Under the pieces are notes generated by a model. That model had not been told where the DNA came from. It saw only the letters and a list, made by a program, of their open reading frames with translations, and did not search any database. The position numbers were made by a program, and so were the translations under genes. This document shows, in pieces, positions 42,100 through 49,774 of a stretch of DNA of 58,351 nucleotides (within the stretch, counting starts at the first letter, position 1; the number at the start of each line of letters is the position of its first letter). This stretch comes from Nocardioides iriomotensis (GTDB lineage: Bacteria; Actinomycetota; Actinomycetes; Propionibacteriales; Nocardioidaceae), in assembly GCF_004168035.1 (NCBI RefSeq), contig NZ_SDPU01000030.1, positions 1-58,351 of the forward strand, read 5' to 3'.

Positions 42100-42890
42100 G
42101 ATGCTTCTCTCTCCTTGTCGTCGTGGTCTCGACCGGGCGGTTCCTGAGCCTGTCGATCGGCTCGACCACCCGGCGCGGCCGCTTCGGTCAGCGCGTGGAA
42201 GAGCCGCACGTCGTCGAGGGTCTCCTCCGGGTGCCACTGCACCGCCAGCACGAACCGCTCCCCCGGCAGCTCGACCGCCTCCACGATGCCGTCCTCGGCG
42301 TGCCCGCTCGCCACCAGGTCCGGTGCGAGCTTCGCGATGGCCTGGTGGTGGTAGCAGGACGCGCCGGCCTCCTCGCCGAGGATCGACGCGAGCCGGCTGC
42401 CGGGCACCGTGCGCACGGTGCGGCCGGCGAACTTCCCGAGGCCGGCCCGGTGGTCGTCGGCACCACCCATGGCGTCGGGCAGGTGCTGCTCGAGCGTGCC
42501 GCCCAGCGCGACGTTGAGCACCTGGGCGCCTCGGCAGATGCCGAGCACGGGCATCCCGCGGTCGAGGGCGCCGCGGAGCAGCCCGAGCTCCCAGGCGTCG
42601 CGCTCGGTGCGCGGCTCGTCGGCCTCGGCGTGCGGCTGCTCGCCGTACAGCCGGGCGTCGACGTCCTTGCCGCCGGTGAGCACGAGCGCGTCGACCCGGT
42701 CGAGAACGGCGTCGACGGCTGCCGCGCTGACCGGCTGCGGCGGCAGCAGGGTCGCAACCGCGCCGACGCGGGTCACGGACTCGACGTACTGGTACTGGAG
42801 GTACGCCGCGGGCACGTCCCACACGCCCTGCTGCGCCCGCTCGACGTACGTCGTCAGCCCGACGACGACAGGGCGGTCAGAAGCGCTCAA
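42096..42890 (-). CDS. PuuD-type gamma-glutamyl hydrolase (class I glutamine amidotransferase-like)
   Basis: 264 residues. Class I GATase-like peptidase: LVLTGGKDVDARLYGEQPH, nucleophile Cys119 in GICRGAQVLNV, and His/Glu in VQWHPEETLDD. PuuD relatives release glutamate from gamma-glutamyl-GABA and similar amides. The start is a TTG overlapping the ligase gene by 14 bp, with no better in-frame codon. The C-terminal 25 or so residues (GGRADRQAQEPPGRDHDD) are encoded by a dispersed repeat and are probably non-functional. Confidence 0.88.
   Translation of the reverse strand: MSASDRPVVVGLTTYVERAQQGVWDVPAAYLQYQYVESVTRVGAVATLLPPQPVSAAAVDAVLDRVDALVLTGGKDVDARLYGEQPHAEADEPRTERDAWELGLLRGALDRGMPVLGICRGAQVLNVALGGTLEQHLPDAMGGADDHRAGLGKFAGRTVRTVPGSRLASILGEEAGASCYHHQAIAKLAPDLVASGHAEDGIVEAVELPGERFVLAVQWHPEETLDDVRLFHALTEAAAPGGRADRQAQEPPGRDHDDKEREAS
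42123..42173. repeat. Dispersed GTGGTCTCGAC-family repeat at the 3' end of the puuD-like gene
   Basis: Begins GTGGTCTCGAC and ends GGCTCGACCACCCGG, an imperfect inverted repeat, with an insert of about 24 nt relative to the copies at 965-1026. It lies wholly inside the coding sequence and supplies the last residues of the protein. Confidence 0.65.
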
Positions 42891-44247
42891 AGCCGCGCAC
42901 CCTCTCCCAGTCGGTCACCGCGGCGTCGAACGCCTGGAGCTCGACGCGGGCGTGGTTGAGGTAGTGGTCGACGACGTCGTCGCCGAACGCCTTCCGCGCG
43001 AGAGCCGAGTCGTCGAACAGGTCGCGAGCGTCGCGCAGCGTGGTCGGCAGCCGGTCGACACCGGAGACGTAGGCGTTGCCGGGCTGCGGGTCCTCGAGCG
43101 ACAGCTCGTTGTCGATGCCGTCGAGCCCGGCGGCGATCAGCGCGGCCACGGCGAGGTAGGGGTTCACGTCGCCACCGGGGACGCGGTTCTCCATGCGCAT
43201 CGAGTGCCCGTGCCCGACGACGCGCACCGCACACGTGCGGTTGTCCATGCCCCAGGCGATCGCGGTCGGCGCGAAGCTGCCGTCGACGAAGCGCTTGTAG
43301 GAGTTGACCTGCGGCGCGAACATCATCGTCAGCTCGCGCATGTGGGCGAGCTGGCCGGCGACGAACTGCTGGAACAGCGTGGACATGCCGTGCGGCTGGT
43401 CCTCGTCGGCGAACACCGCGCTGCCGTCGTCGCCGCGCAGCGAGATGTGGATGTGGCAGCTGTTGCCCTCGCGCTCGTCGAACTTCGCCATGAACGAGAC
43501 GCTCTTGCCGTGCTGGTCGGCGATCTCCTTGGCGCCGTTCTTGTAGATCGTGTGGTTGTCGCAGGTGACCATCGCGTGGTCGTAGCGGAACGCGATCTCC
43601 TGCTGGCCGAGGTTGCACTCGCCCTTGGAGCCCTCGCAGTACATCCCGGCGCCCTCCATGCCGCGGCGGATCTCGCGCAGCAGCGGCTCCATGCGGGTGG
43701 ACGCGAGCATGGCGTAGTCGATGTTGTAGTCGCTCGCCGCGCGCAGCCCGTCGTACCCCTTGGCGAAGGCCTCGCGGAAGCTGTCGTCGAAGACCACGAA
43801 CTCCAGCTCGGTGCCGACGTACGGGACCAGCCCGCGCTCGGCGAGGCGCTCGACCTGGCGGGCCAGGATCTGCCGTGGCGAGGCGACGACCGGGCTGCCG
43901 TCGTCCCAGCCGAGGTCGGCGGTGACCATCGCGGTGCCCGGCAGCCACGGCAGGCGGCGCAGCGTCGCGAGGTCGGGCGTCATCACCATGTCGCCGTAGC
44001 CCTTCTCCCACGCCGACATCGCGTAGCCGGAGACGGTGTTCATCTCGACGTCGACGGCGAGGAGGTAGTTGCAGCACTCGGCGCCGTGCGCGAGCACCTC
44101 CTCGAGGAACAGCCGGGACGACACCCGCTTGCCGACGAGCCGGCCCTGCATGTCGGCGAAGGCGACGATGACGGTGTCGATCTCGTCCTGGGCGATCAGG
44201 GCCTTCAGCTCCTCGACCGTGAGGTTGCCGGCGCGGGGTGTGCTCAT
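42877..44247 (-). CDS. Glutamine-synthetase-like gamma-glutamylamide ligase (PuuA/GlnA4 type)
   Basis: 456 residues with the GlnA fold: VGTELEFVVFDDSF, GQQEIAFRYDHAMVTCDN, KFDEREGNSCHIHISL and RMENRVPGGDVNPYLAVAA. These are conserved in ligases that couple glutamate to amines rather than ammonia, and the downstream puuD, aldehyde dehydrogenase and SDR genes support that. Streptomyces GlnA4 does this with ethanolamine. AGGAGG lies before the ATG. First gene of the reverse operon, divergent from the amine-type permease. Confidence 0.88.
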   Translation of the reverse strand: MSTPRAGNLTVEELKALIAQDEIDTVIVAFADMQGRLVGKRVSSRLFLEEVLAHGAECCNYLLAVDVEMNTVSGYAMSAWEKGYGDMVMTPDLATLRRLPWLPGTAMVTADLGWDDGSPVVASPRQILARQVERLAERGLVPYVGTELEFVVFDDSFREAFAKGYDGLRAASDYNIDYAMLASTRMEPLLREIRRGMEGAGMYCEGSKGECNLGQQEIAFRYDHAMVTCDNHTIYKNGAKEIADQHGKSVSFMAKFDEREGNSCHIHISLRGDDGSAVFADEDQPHGMSTLFQQFVAGQLAHMRELTMMFAPQVNSYKRFVDGSFAPTAIAWGMDNRTCAVRVVGHGHSMRMENRVPGGDVNPYLAVAALIAAGLDGIDNELSLEDPQPGNAYVSGVDRLPTTLRDARDLFDDSALARKAFGDDVVDHYLNHARVELQAFDAAVTDWERVRGFERF

Positions 44248-44475
44248 CGGACCTCCTGCGGGGCTCCGGGTGGGAGCCGATCCGTCGCTAACTGGGGCAG
44301 AGTCAACCATTGGAGACTTTGTACGTCGACGCTCGGGTCAGTTCCCGGGCTCCACTTGTGGGGGAAGATGGCCTGCTCGACATCTCCAAAGGTATAGCCC
44401 TCCTGCCTTTGATCGGTCTAGGCTCCGGCGCAGGCGGCTTGTCACGCCGCACGACTCAGGTGAGGAGCGACTCCG
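44248..44475. promoter_or_regulatory. Ligase/permease divergent regulatory region
   Basis: Two inverted TTGGAGA boxes (44310-44316 plus strand, 44383-44389 as TCTCCAA) lie 66 nt apart and are candidate operator half-sites for the GntR regulator. TAGGCT at 44419-44424 is a plausible -10 for the permease; TTGACT (minus strand, 44306-44301) is a plausible -35 for the ligase operon. A GGTGAGGAG ribosome site precedes the permease. Confidence 0.45.
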
Positions 44476-46029
44476 ATGAGCAAGGAATCCCTCAACGTCT
44501 CGGGTGTGCAGTACAGCCACGCCGCCGACGACTACTTCGAGAAGCGGCAGCTCCAGCGGGCCGCCGGCTTCTGGGGGTTGTGGGGCATCGGTGTCGCCGC
44601 CGTCATCTCGGGCGACTTCTCCGGGTGGAACCTCGGCATCGGCGAGGCGGGCTGGGGCGGCCTCGCCGTCGCCAGCGTGGTCATCGTCATCATGTACTTC
44701 GGCATGCTGTTCTCCATCGGTGAGATGTCGGCGGCGATGCCGCACACCGGTGGCGCCTACTCCTTCGCCCGCGCGGCGATGGGGCCGTGGGGCGGCTTCG
44801 TCACCGGGCTCGCCGAGACGATCGAGTACGTCTTCACCACCGGCGTGATCGTGCTCTTCTCCGCCGGCTACCTCAACGCGGTCACCGACGAGCTGGTCGG
44901 CCTCGACCTGAGCGACGGCCAGATGTGGATCTGGTGGATCGTCCTCTACGCGATCTTCGTCGGGCTGAACGCCGCCGGAGCCGAGATCTCCTTCAAGTTC
45001 GCGATCGTCGTGTCGATCCTCTCCATCGGCATCCTCGTGCTGTTCGGTGTCCTGGCGTTCGCCAACGGCGCCGTCGACTTCGGCCAGCTCCTGGACATCG
45101 AGCCCGAGGCGGGCAACAGCACGTTCCTGCCGTTCGGCTGGGCCGGGGTGCTCTACGCGCTGCCGTTCGCGATGTGGTTCTTCCTCGGCATCGAGGAGCT
45201 GCCGCTGGCCGCCGAGGAGGCGCACGACCCGCAGCGCGACATTCCGCGCGCCGGGATCATCGGCCTGCTCACGCTGGTCGGCTGCGGCGCGCTGGTGTTC
45301 TTCCTGAACCCCGCCGTGACCGGCTCCGCCGCACTGGGCGGCTCGGGCGAGCCGCTGCTCGACGGCTTCCGGGAGTTCCTCTCCGCCGACCTGGCGGCGC
45401 TGCTCTCGCTGTTCGCGCTGATCGGCCTGCTGGCCTCGCTGCAGGGCATCATGTTCGCCTACGGCCGCAACATGTACTCCCTGAGCCGCGCCGGCTACTA
45501 CCCGAAGTTCCTGTCGGTCACCGGCGCCCGCCGTACCCCCTGGGTGTCGCTGCTCGCCGGCGCCGTCTTCGGCTTCGTGGTGCTGCTGGTCGTCGACTTC
45601 CTCGCCCGGCGCGGTGGCCAGCTCGCCGAGAACGCCAACGCGATCGTGCTGAACATCGCGGTGTGGGGCGCGGTGCTCGCCTACCTGCTGCAGATGGTGT
45701 CGTTCGTCCTGCTCCGGCGGAAGTTCCCGACGGCCCGCCGCCCGTACGTGAGCCCGACCGGCGTCGCCGGCGCCGTGGTGGCCGGGGTGATCGCCGCGAT
45801 CACGTTCATCGGCGTCTTCATCAACCCCGACTTCCGTCCGGCGATCATCGCGATCGCGGTGGTGTACGCGATCGGCCTGCTGCTGTTCGGCTTCGTCGGC
45901 CGGCACCGGCTGGTGCTCTCGCCCGAGGAGGAGTACGCCGTCACCGGCGGCCTGCACGGCTACGACCCCGACAAGGAGGGCCTCGGCGGCACGATCGAGG
46001 ACGAGATCCTCAAGGGCCACACGGAGTAG
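44476..46029 (+). CDS. APC-superfamily permease, ethanolamine/amino-acid type
   Basis: 517 residues, about 12 membrane helices. The opening GFWGLWGIGVAAVISGDFSG and GGAYSFARAAMGPWGGFVTG match the ethanolamine permease branch; LPFAMWFFLGIEELPLAAEE and FAYGRNMYSLSRAGYYPKFL are also typical. It would import the amine that the divergent ligase glutamylates. The acidic C-terminus is cytoplasmic. Monocistronic and followed by a short tandem-repeat array. Confidence 0.9.
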   Translation: MSKESLNVSGVQYSHAADDYFEKRQLQRAAGFWGLWGIGVAAVISGDFSGWNLGIGEAGWGGLAVASVVIVIMYFGMLFSIGEMSAAMPHTGGAYSFARAAMGPWGGFVTGLAETIEYVFTTGVIVLFSAGYLNAVTDELVGLDLSDGQMWIWWIVLYAIFVGLNAAGAEISFKFAIVVSILSIGILVLFGVLAFANGAVDFGQLLDIEPEAGNSTFLPFGWAGVLYALPFAMWFFLGIEELPLAAEEAHDPQRDIPRAGIIGLLTLVGCGALVFFLNPAVTGSAALGGSGEPLLDGFREFLSADLAALLSLFALIGLLASLQGIMFAYGRNMYSLSRAGYYPKFLSVTGARRTPWVSLLAGAVFGFVVLLVVDFLARRGGQLAENANAIVLNIAVWGAVLAYLLQMVSFVLLRRKFPTARRPYVSPTGVAGAVVAGVIAAITFIGVFINPDFRPAIIAIAVVYAIGLLLFGFVGRHRLVLSPEEEYAVTGGLHGYDPDKEGLGGTIEDEILKGHTE

Positions 46030-46034
46030 TCCCG

Positions 46035-46122
46035 GCGGGAGGTTCGAGCCGGTTCGGCGACGCAGCGCGGGAGGTTCGAGCCGGTCGGCGACGCAGCGCG
46101 GGAGGTTCGAGCCGGGTCGGCG
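46035..46122. repeat. Tandem array, 2.8 copies of a 31-32 bp unit
   Basis: Units start GCGGGAGGTTCGAGCCGG at 46035, 46067 and 46098; copies differ by one T and a few 3' bases. The array fills the whole gap between the permease stop and the VOC-protein stop. The GGTTCGAGCC core is near-palindromic and could act as a terminator-like element. Confidence 0.8.
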
Positions 46123-46506
46123 TCAGGAGCCGGGCGGGCTCTCCCACAGGCCGAGGACGTTGCCCTCGGAGTCCCGGAAGACGGCCGAGAAGCCCATGTC
46201 GCCGACGGGGGTCCGGCCGAGGACCGTGCTGCCGCCGAGGTCGGCGATCCGGGCCAGCGCGGTGTCGATGTCGGGGACGTCGAGCACCACGTTGGGCGCC
46301 GGCAACGCCTCGCTGCGCTCGGCCATCCCGCCGTTGATGAAGCCGGGCTCGGTCGGTCCGGTCTCCGTGGCCGGGCCGGTCGAGACCATCGTGTAGTCCA
46401 TGCCGGGCACCTCGGCGAGGTCCCAGCCGAAGGCCTCCTGGTAGAAGGTCCTGGCGCGCTCCCCGTCGTCGAACGGGATCTCGAAGTGAACGACGCGTCC
46501 GCTCAT
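46123..46506 (-). CDS. VOC-family (glyoxalase-like) protein
   Basis: 127 residues, one VOC unit: VVHFEIPFDDGERARTFYQE at the start and VFRDSEGNVLGLWESPPG at the end, the usual positions of metal ligands (His in VVHFEI and Glu in LGLWES). Actinobacterial homologues are common and mostly uncharacterised. GATAGT lies 6 nt before the ATG, but the 7-bp gap to the SDR gene also allows co-transcription. Confidence 0.87.
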   Translation of the reverse strand: MSGRVVHFEIPFDDGERARTFYQEAFGWDLAEVPGMDYTMVSTGPATETGPTEPGFINGGMAERSEALPAPNVVLDVPDIDTALARIADLGGSTVLGRTPVGDMGFSAVFRDSEGNVLGLWESPPGS

Positions 46507-46513
46507 GGCCGGA

Positions 46514-47263
46514 CTATCCCATGAAGCGGCGGGCCAGCGGCAGGGGCAGATGACGTAGCGCGAACCCGACCGGCACCCACGGCCAGGCGGGCACCTGCGC
46601 GCGCGGCTTCTCCTTCTCGACGGCGTCCACGATCGCGGCGACGCCCTTCTCCGTCGAGACGATGAACGGGACGCGCCGGACCCGCTCGTTCATCTCCGAG
46701 CGGATGTAGCCGGGGTAGATCACCGACACCTTGATCCGCGAGCCGTACATCTCGGCGCGGACGCCCTCGGCCAGGTGCGCGACGCCGGCCTTGGTGGCGG
46801 CGTACGTCGTGCCGTTCTTGGGCAGGCCGCGCGCCGCGGACATCGAGGAGATCATCACGAGATGCCCGAACCCCTGGGCACGGAACGCCTCCAGGGCCGC
46901 CTCGGTCTGGGCCAGCGCGCCGACGAAGTTGGTGACGGCGGTGGCGCGGTTGGCCTCGAAGCCACCGGTGCCGAGCGGGGCGCCCTTGCCGAGACCGGCG
47001 TTGACGACGACGCGGTCGAGCGTGCCGAAGTCCGCGCGGAACGCCCGGAACACCTCGAACACCGCGTCGTGGTCGTCGACGTCCAGCGCGCGCACCTCGA
47101 CCCGGACGTCCGGGTGGGCCGCGGCGATCTCCGCCTTGAGCTCGTCGAGCCGTTCGGTACGGCGGGCGCAGAGCGCGAGGTCGTGGCCGCGCGCCGCGAG
47201 CTGGCGGGCCATCTCGGCGCCGAGGCCCGAGGACGCGCCGGTGATCAGGGTCGTCTTCGCCAT
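46514..47263 (-). CDS. Short-chain dehydrogenase/reductase
   Basis: 249 residues, classical SDR: LITGASSGLGAEMARQL, VVNAGLGKGAP, Ser in MISSMSAARGLP and YAATKAG. A basic pair after beta-2 (ALCARRTERLDELKAEI) favours NADPH. The C-terminal PWVPVGFALRHLPLPLARRF is hydrophobic and proline-rich and may contact the membrane. It closes the reverse acyl-CoA cluster, 8 bp after the histidine phosphatase; possibly a hydroxyacyl or keto-acyl reductase. Confidence 0.87.
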   Translation of the reverse strand: MAKTTLITGASSGLGAEMARQLAARGHDLALCARRTERLDELKAEIAAAHPDVRVEVRALDVDDHDAVFEVFRAFRADFGTLDRVVVNAGLGKGAPLGTGGFEANRATAVTNFVGALAQTEAALEAFRAQGFGHLVMISSMSAARGLPKNGTTYAATKAGVAHLAEGVRAEMYGSRIKVSVIYPGYIRSEMNERVRRVPFIVSTEKGVAAIVDAVEKEKPRAQVPAWPWVPVGFALRHLPLPLARRFMG

Positions 47264-47271
47264 GGGAGGTC

Positions 47272-47931
47272 CTAGCGGTAGGTGAGGAGGCTCGGCTCGG
47301 CCTCCAGGTGGCTGTGGTCGTTGAAAGTCACGAGGGAGGCGCCGCGGCGGCCGTGGACCACCTTGGTGACCGAGGAGTTCACGACGACGCGGGAGAGCCG
47401 CGCCCAGACGGGCACGCCGCCGTCGAGCAGCGACGCGGTGACCCAGGACACCGGCCCGCCGGAGGTGAACACGACAGCGGTTCCGGACGCGTCGACCCGG
47501 GCGAGCGCACGGGCCAGGGCCGCGTCGATCCGGGAGCAGAACGTCGGGAAGTCCTCGTGGTAGTCCGCGTCGTGCTCGCCCGACGCCCACCGGGAGATGA
47601 GGTCGTCGGCGCGGGCAACGCGTTGCTCGTAGGTCTCGCCGGGGACGAAGGCGAAGTCGGGCATCCCGGCGATCGTGGTGACGTGGTCGAACTCGTCCCA
47701 GCCGTCGTCCTCCTCGACGGCCGCGGTCCAGCCGGCGGCCTCGATCGTGGCGTCGGCGGTCTCGCGGTGCCGGCGCAGCGCCCCGCGCACGACGAGGTCG
47801 GGCCGGACCCCGCGCGCGGCCAGCGCCCGGCCCAACGCGCGTCCCTGCGCGTGCCCGGTGTCGGAGAGCACGTCGTAGTCGTCGGCCTCGAACGACGCCT
47901 GGCCGTGCCGGACCAGCAACAGCACACCCAT
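47272..47931 (-). CDS. Histidine phosphatase (phosphoglycerate-mutase-like)
   Basis: 219 residues. RHG motif LLVRHGQASFEADDYDVLSD gives the phospho-accepting His; GALRRHRETADATIEAAG supplies the second Arg/His/Glu set; TSGGPVSWVTASLL is the C-terminal loop where many members have a second His, here not obvious. Members act on diverse phosphoesters. The neighbouring kinase-like gene (1-base overlap) raises the possibility that it acts on the phospho-acyl-CoA or removes a dead-end phosphate. Confidence 0.87.
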   Translation of the reverse strand: MGVLLLVRHGQASFEADDYDVLSDTGHAQGRALGRALAARGVRPDLVVRGALRRHRETADATIEAAGWTAAVEEDDGWDEFDHVTTIAGMPDFAFVPGETYEQRVARADDLISRWASGEHDADYHEDFPTFCSRIDAALARALARVDASGTAVVFTSGGPVSWVTASLLDGGVPVWARLSRVVVNSSVTKVVHGRRGASLVTFNDHSHLEAEPSLLTYR

Positions 47932-49022
47932 CAGCCGCCCGCCTCCTGGACGAGCCGCGTGCAGCGGGTGTCGAGGTAGCGGACCACCTGCAGGAACTCG
48001 CCGTACGCCGGGTTGGTGGTCTGCCCGTGGTGGAAGCGGTAGTAGATCTGCTGGGCGATCACCGCCAGCCGGAAGAGCCCGAACACCTCGTAGAAGCGCC
48101 ACCGCTCCGGCGGCACCTCGTGACCGGTGCGCGCGGCGTAGCCGGCCACCATCTCCGCACGCGTGAGCATGCCCGGGAGGTGGCTGGGCTGGCGGCGGAT
48201 GGCGAGGTACGCCGGTTCGTCGTCGGCCTGGATCCAGTAGGCCATCGCGCCGCCGAGGTCCATCAGCGGGTCGCCGAGGGTGGCCATCTCCCAGTCGAGG
48301 ACGCCGGTGATGCGGGCGGCACCGGTGCCGAGCCCGTCGAGCACCACGTTGTCGAGGCGGTAGTCGTTGTGGATCACGGTCGTCGCGACGTCGGCCGGCT
48401 GCTGCGCGTCGAGCCACGCCATCACGGCCTCGAGGTCGCCGACGTCGTCGGTGCGGGCGCGCCGGTAGCGCTCGGACCAGCCGCCGACCTGGCGGGCGAC
48501 GTACCCCTCGCCCTTGCCGAGGTCGTCGAGACCGGCGGCGTGCACGTCGACCTGGTGCAGCTCGGCGAGCACGTCGAGGAAGGTCTCGCACAGGGCGCGG
48601 GCGGCCGCCTCGTCCAGCGCGACGTCACGCGGCAGGTCGGCGCGGACGATCGTGCCGGGCAACCGCTCCATGACGTAGAAGTCCGAGCCGATGACGGCCT
48701 CGTCCTGGCAGAACGCGACCATCGCGGGGACGTAGGGGAAGACCGGGGCGAGCCGGGACTGGATGGTGTGCTCGCGGCCCATGTCGTGGGCGCCCTTGGC
48801 CTTCACGCCCGCCGGCGGGCGGCGCAGGATCAGCGAGCGCCCGCTCGGCCAGTCGAGCCGGTAGGTGAGGTTGGAGGCACCGCCGGCGAACTGCGTGACG
48901 TCCGGGGTGCCGTCGAGCCCGGTCGCGTCGTCGGCGTGCTCACGCAGCCACGAGGCCACCGCGTCGACGTCGAAGGCGTCCTCGTCCCTGACCGCACCGG
49001 CCGGGTTGTGCTCGGTCGTCAT
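47931..49022 (-). CDS. APH-fold kinase, ACAD10/LvaA-like
   Basis: 363 residues. Aminoglycoside-phosphotransferase fold: nucleotide lobe FAGGASNLTYRLDWPSGRSL with RRPP, catalytic VIHNDYRLDNVVLD and metal-binding GVLDWEMATLGDPLMDLGGA. This subfamily forms the N-terminal part of ACAD10/11 and includes LvaA of levulinate metabolism, which phosphorylates 4-hydroxyacyl-CoAs. Flanked by an ACAD11-like dehydrogenase in the same operon. Not an antibiotic-resistance gene by context. ATG overlaps the SDR stop. Confidence 0.88.
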   Translation of the reverse strand: MTTEHNPAGAVRDEDAFDVDAVASWLREHADDATGLDGTPDVTQFAGGASNLTYRLDWPSGRSLILRRPPAGVKAKGAHDMGREHTIQSRLAPVFPYVPAMVAFCQDEAVIGSDFYVMERLPGTIVRADLPRDVALDEAAARALCETFLDVLAELHQVDVHAAGLDDLGKGEGYVARQVGGWSERYRRARTDDVGDLEAVMAWLDAQQPADVATTVIHNDYRLDNVVLDGLGTGAARITGVLDWEMATLGDPLMDLGGAMAYWIQADDEPAYLAIRRQPSHLPGMLTRAEMVAGYAARTGHEVPPERWRFYEVFGLFRLAVIAQQIYYRFHHGQTTNPAYGEFLQVVRYLDTRCTRLVQEAGG

Positions 49023-49774
49023 GCCTTTCTCTCCTTGAGCCGCGCGGCGGTCCGCCGCATCTCGGCGTCGTAGGCCGCCCGGTCGTGCTGCTTGAGGGCG
49101 ACCGCCTGGCGGGCGGGCTCGTCCGGGACCACGAGGTCCGCTCCCTCATCGATGCCCCGCAGCACCGCGGCGGCGATGTCGTCGGCGGTGATCGGCGACT
49201 GCTCGACGAGCTGCGCGACCTTGGCGGCGACGTCGGTGTCGGAGCCGGCGCCGTGCCGCATCAGGTCGGTGCGGAAGTACGACGGGCACACGGCGGTGCA
49301 GCCCACGCCGTACGGCGCCAGCTCGTGCGACAGCGTCTCGGAGAACGCGACGACCGCGGCCTTGACGGCGTTGTAGGAGCCCATGCCGGGCGGGTGCACG
49401 AGCCCCGCCAGCGAGGCGATGTTGACGATCCGGCCGCTGCCCTGCCGCTTGAGCAGCGGCGCGAAGGCGCGGCTGCCGCGAACGACGCCGAGCAGGTTCA
49501 CGTCGACGAGCCGCTGCCACTCCTCGATCGTGCAGACGTCGACCCGACCGCCGCCGGCGATGCCGGCGTTGTTGACCAGCACGTCCAGACCGCCCCAGTC
49601 GCCTTCGACGCGCTCGAGGGCGACCGCCCAGTCGGCGTCGTGGGTGACGTCGAGGGCGAGGCCGCCCTCGGGCGGCGTGCGGTCGGTGGCCAGCACGTCG
49701 TCGCCGCGGGCTCGGAAGGCCGCGGTGAGTGCCGCGCCGAGCCCGGAGGCGGCGCCGGTGACGAGGACCCTCAT
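49019..49774 (-). CDS. Short-chain dehydrogenase/reductase
   Basis: 251 residues: LVTGAASGLGAALTAAFRAR, VLATDRTPPEGGLALDV (Asp after beta-2, NAD-like), NNAGIAGGG, Ser in VNIASLAGLVHPPG and YNAVKAA. The C-terminal PARQAVALKQHDRAAYDAEM is a long charged helix. Position between dehydrogenase and kinase genes corresponds to the LvaD slot of lva-type operons, where an SDR handles a hydroxyacyl/ketoacyl-CoA. Coupled to both neighbours by ATGA overlaps. Confidence 0.87.
   Translation of the reverse strand: MRVLVTGAASGLGAALTAAFRARGDDVLATDRTPPEGGLALDVTHDADWAVALERVEGDWGGLDVLVNNAGIAGGGRVDVCTIEEWQRLVDVNLLGVVRGSRAFAPLLKRQGSGRIVNIASLAGLVHPPGMGSYNAVKAAVVAFSETLSHELAPYGVGCTAVCPSYFRTDLMRHGAGSDTDVAAKVAQLVEQSPITADDIAAAVLRGIDEGADLVVPDEPARQAVALKQHDRAAYDAEMRRTAARLKERKA

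Noticed and set aside
46040-46122. GGTTCGAGCC strings suggesting tRNA T-arms
   Set aside because: No acceptor, D or anticodon stems can be built around any copy, and the unit repeats every 31-32 bp, so it is a tandem repeat.
47931-49022. Aminoglycoside resistance kinase
   Set aside because: The subfamily and operon partners (ACAD, SDRs, TetR) point to acyl-CoA metabolism; only the fold is shared with antibiotic kinases.
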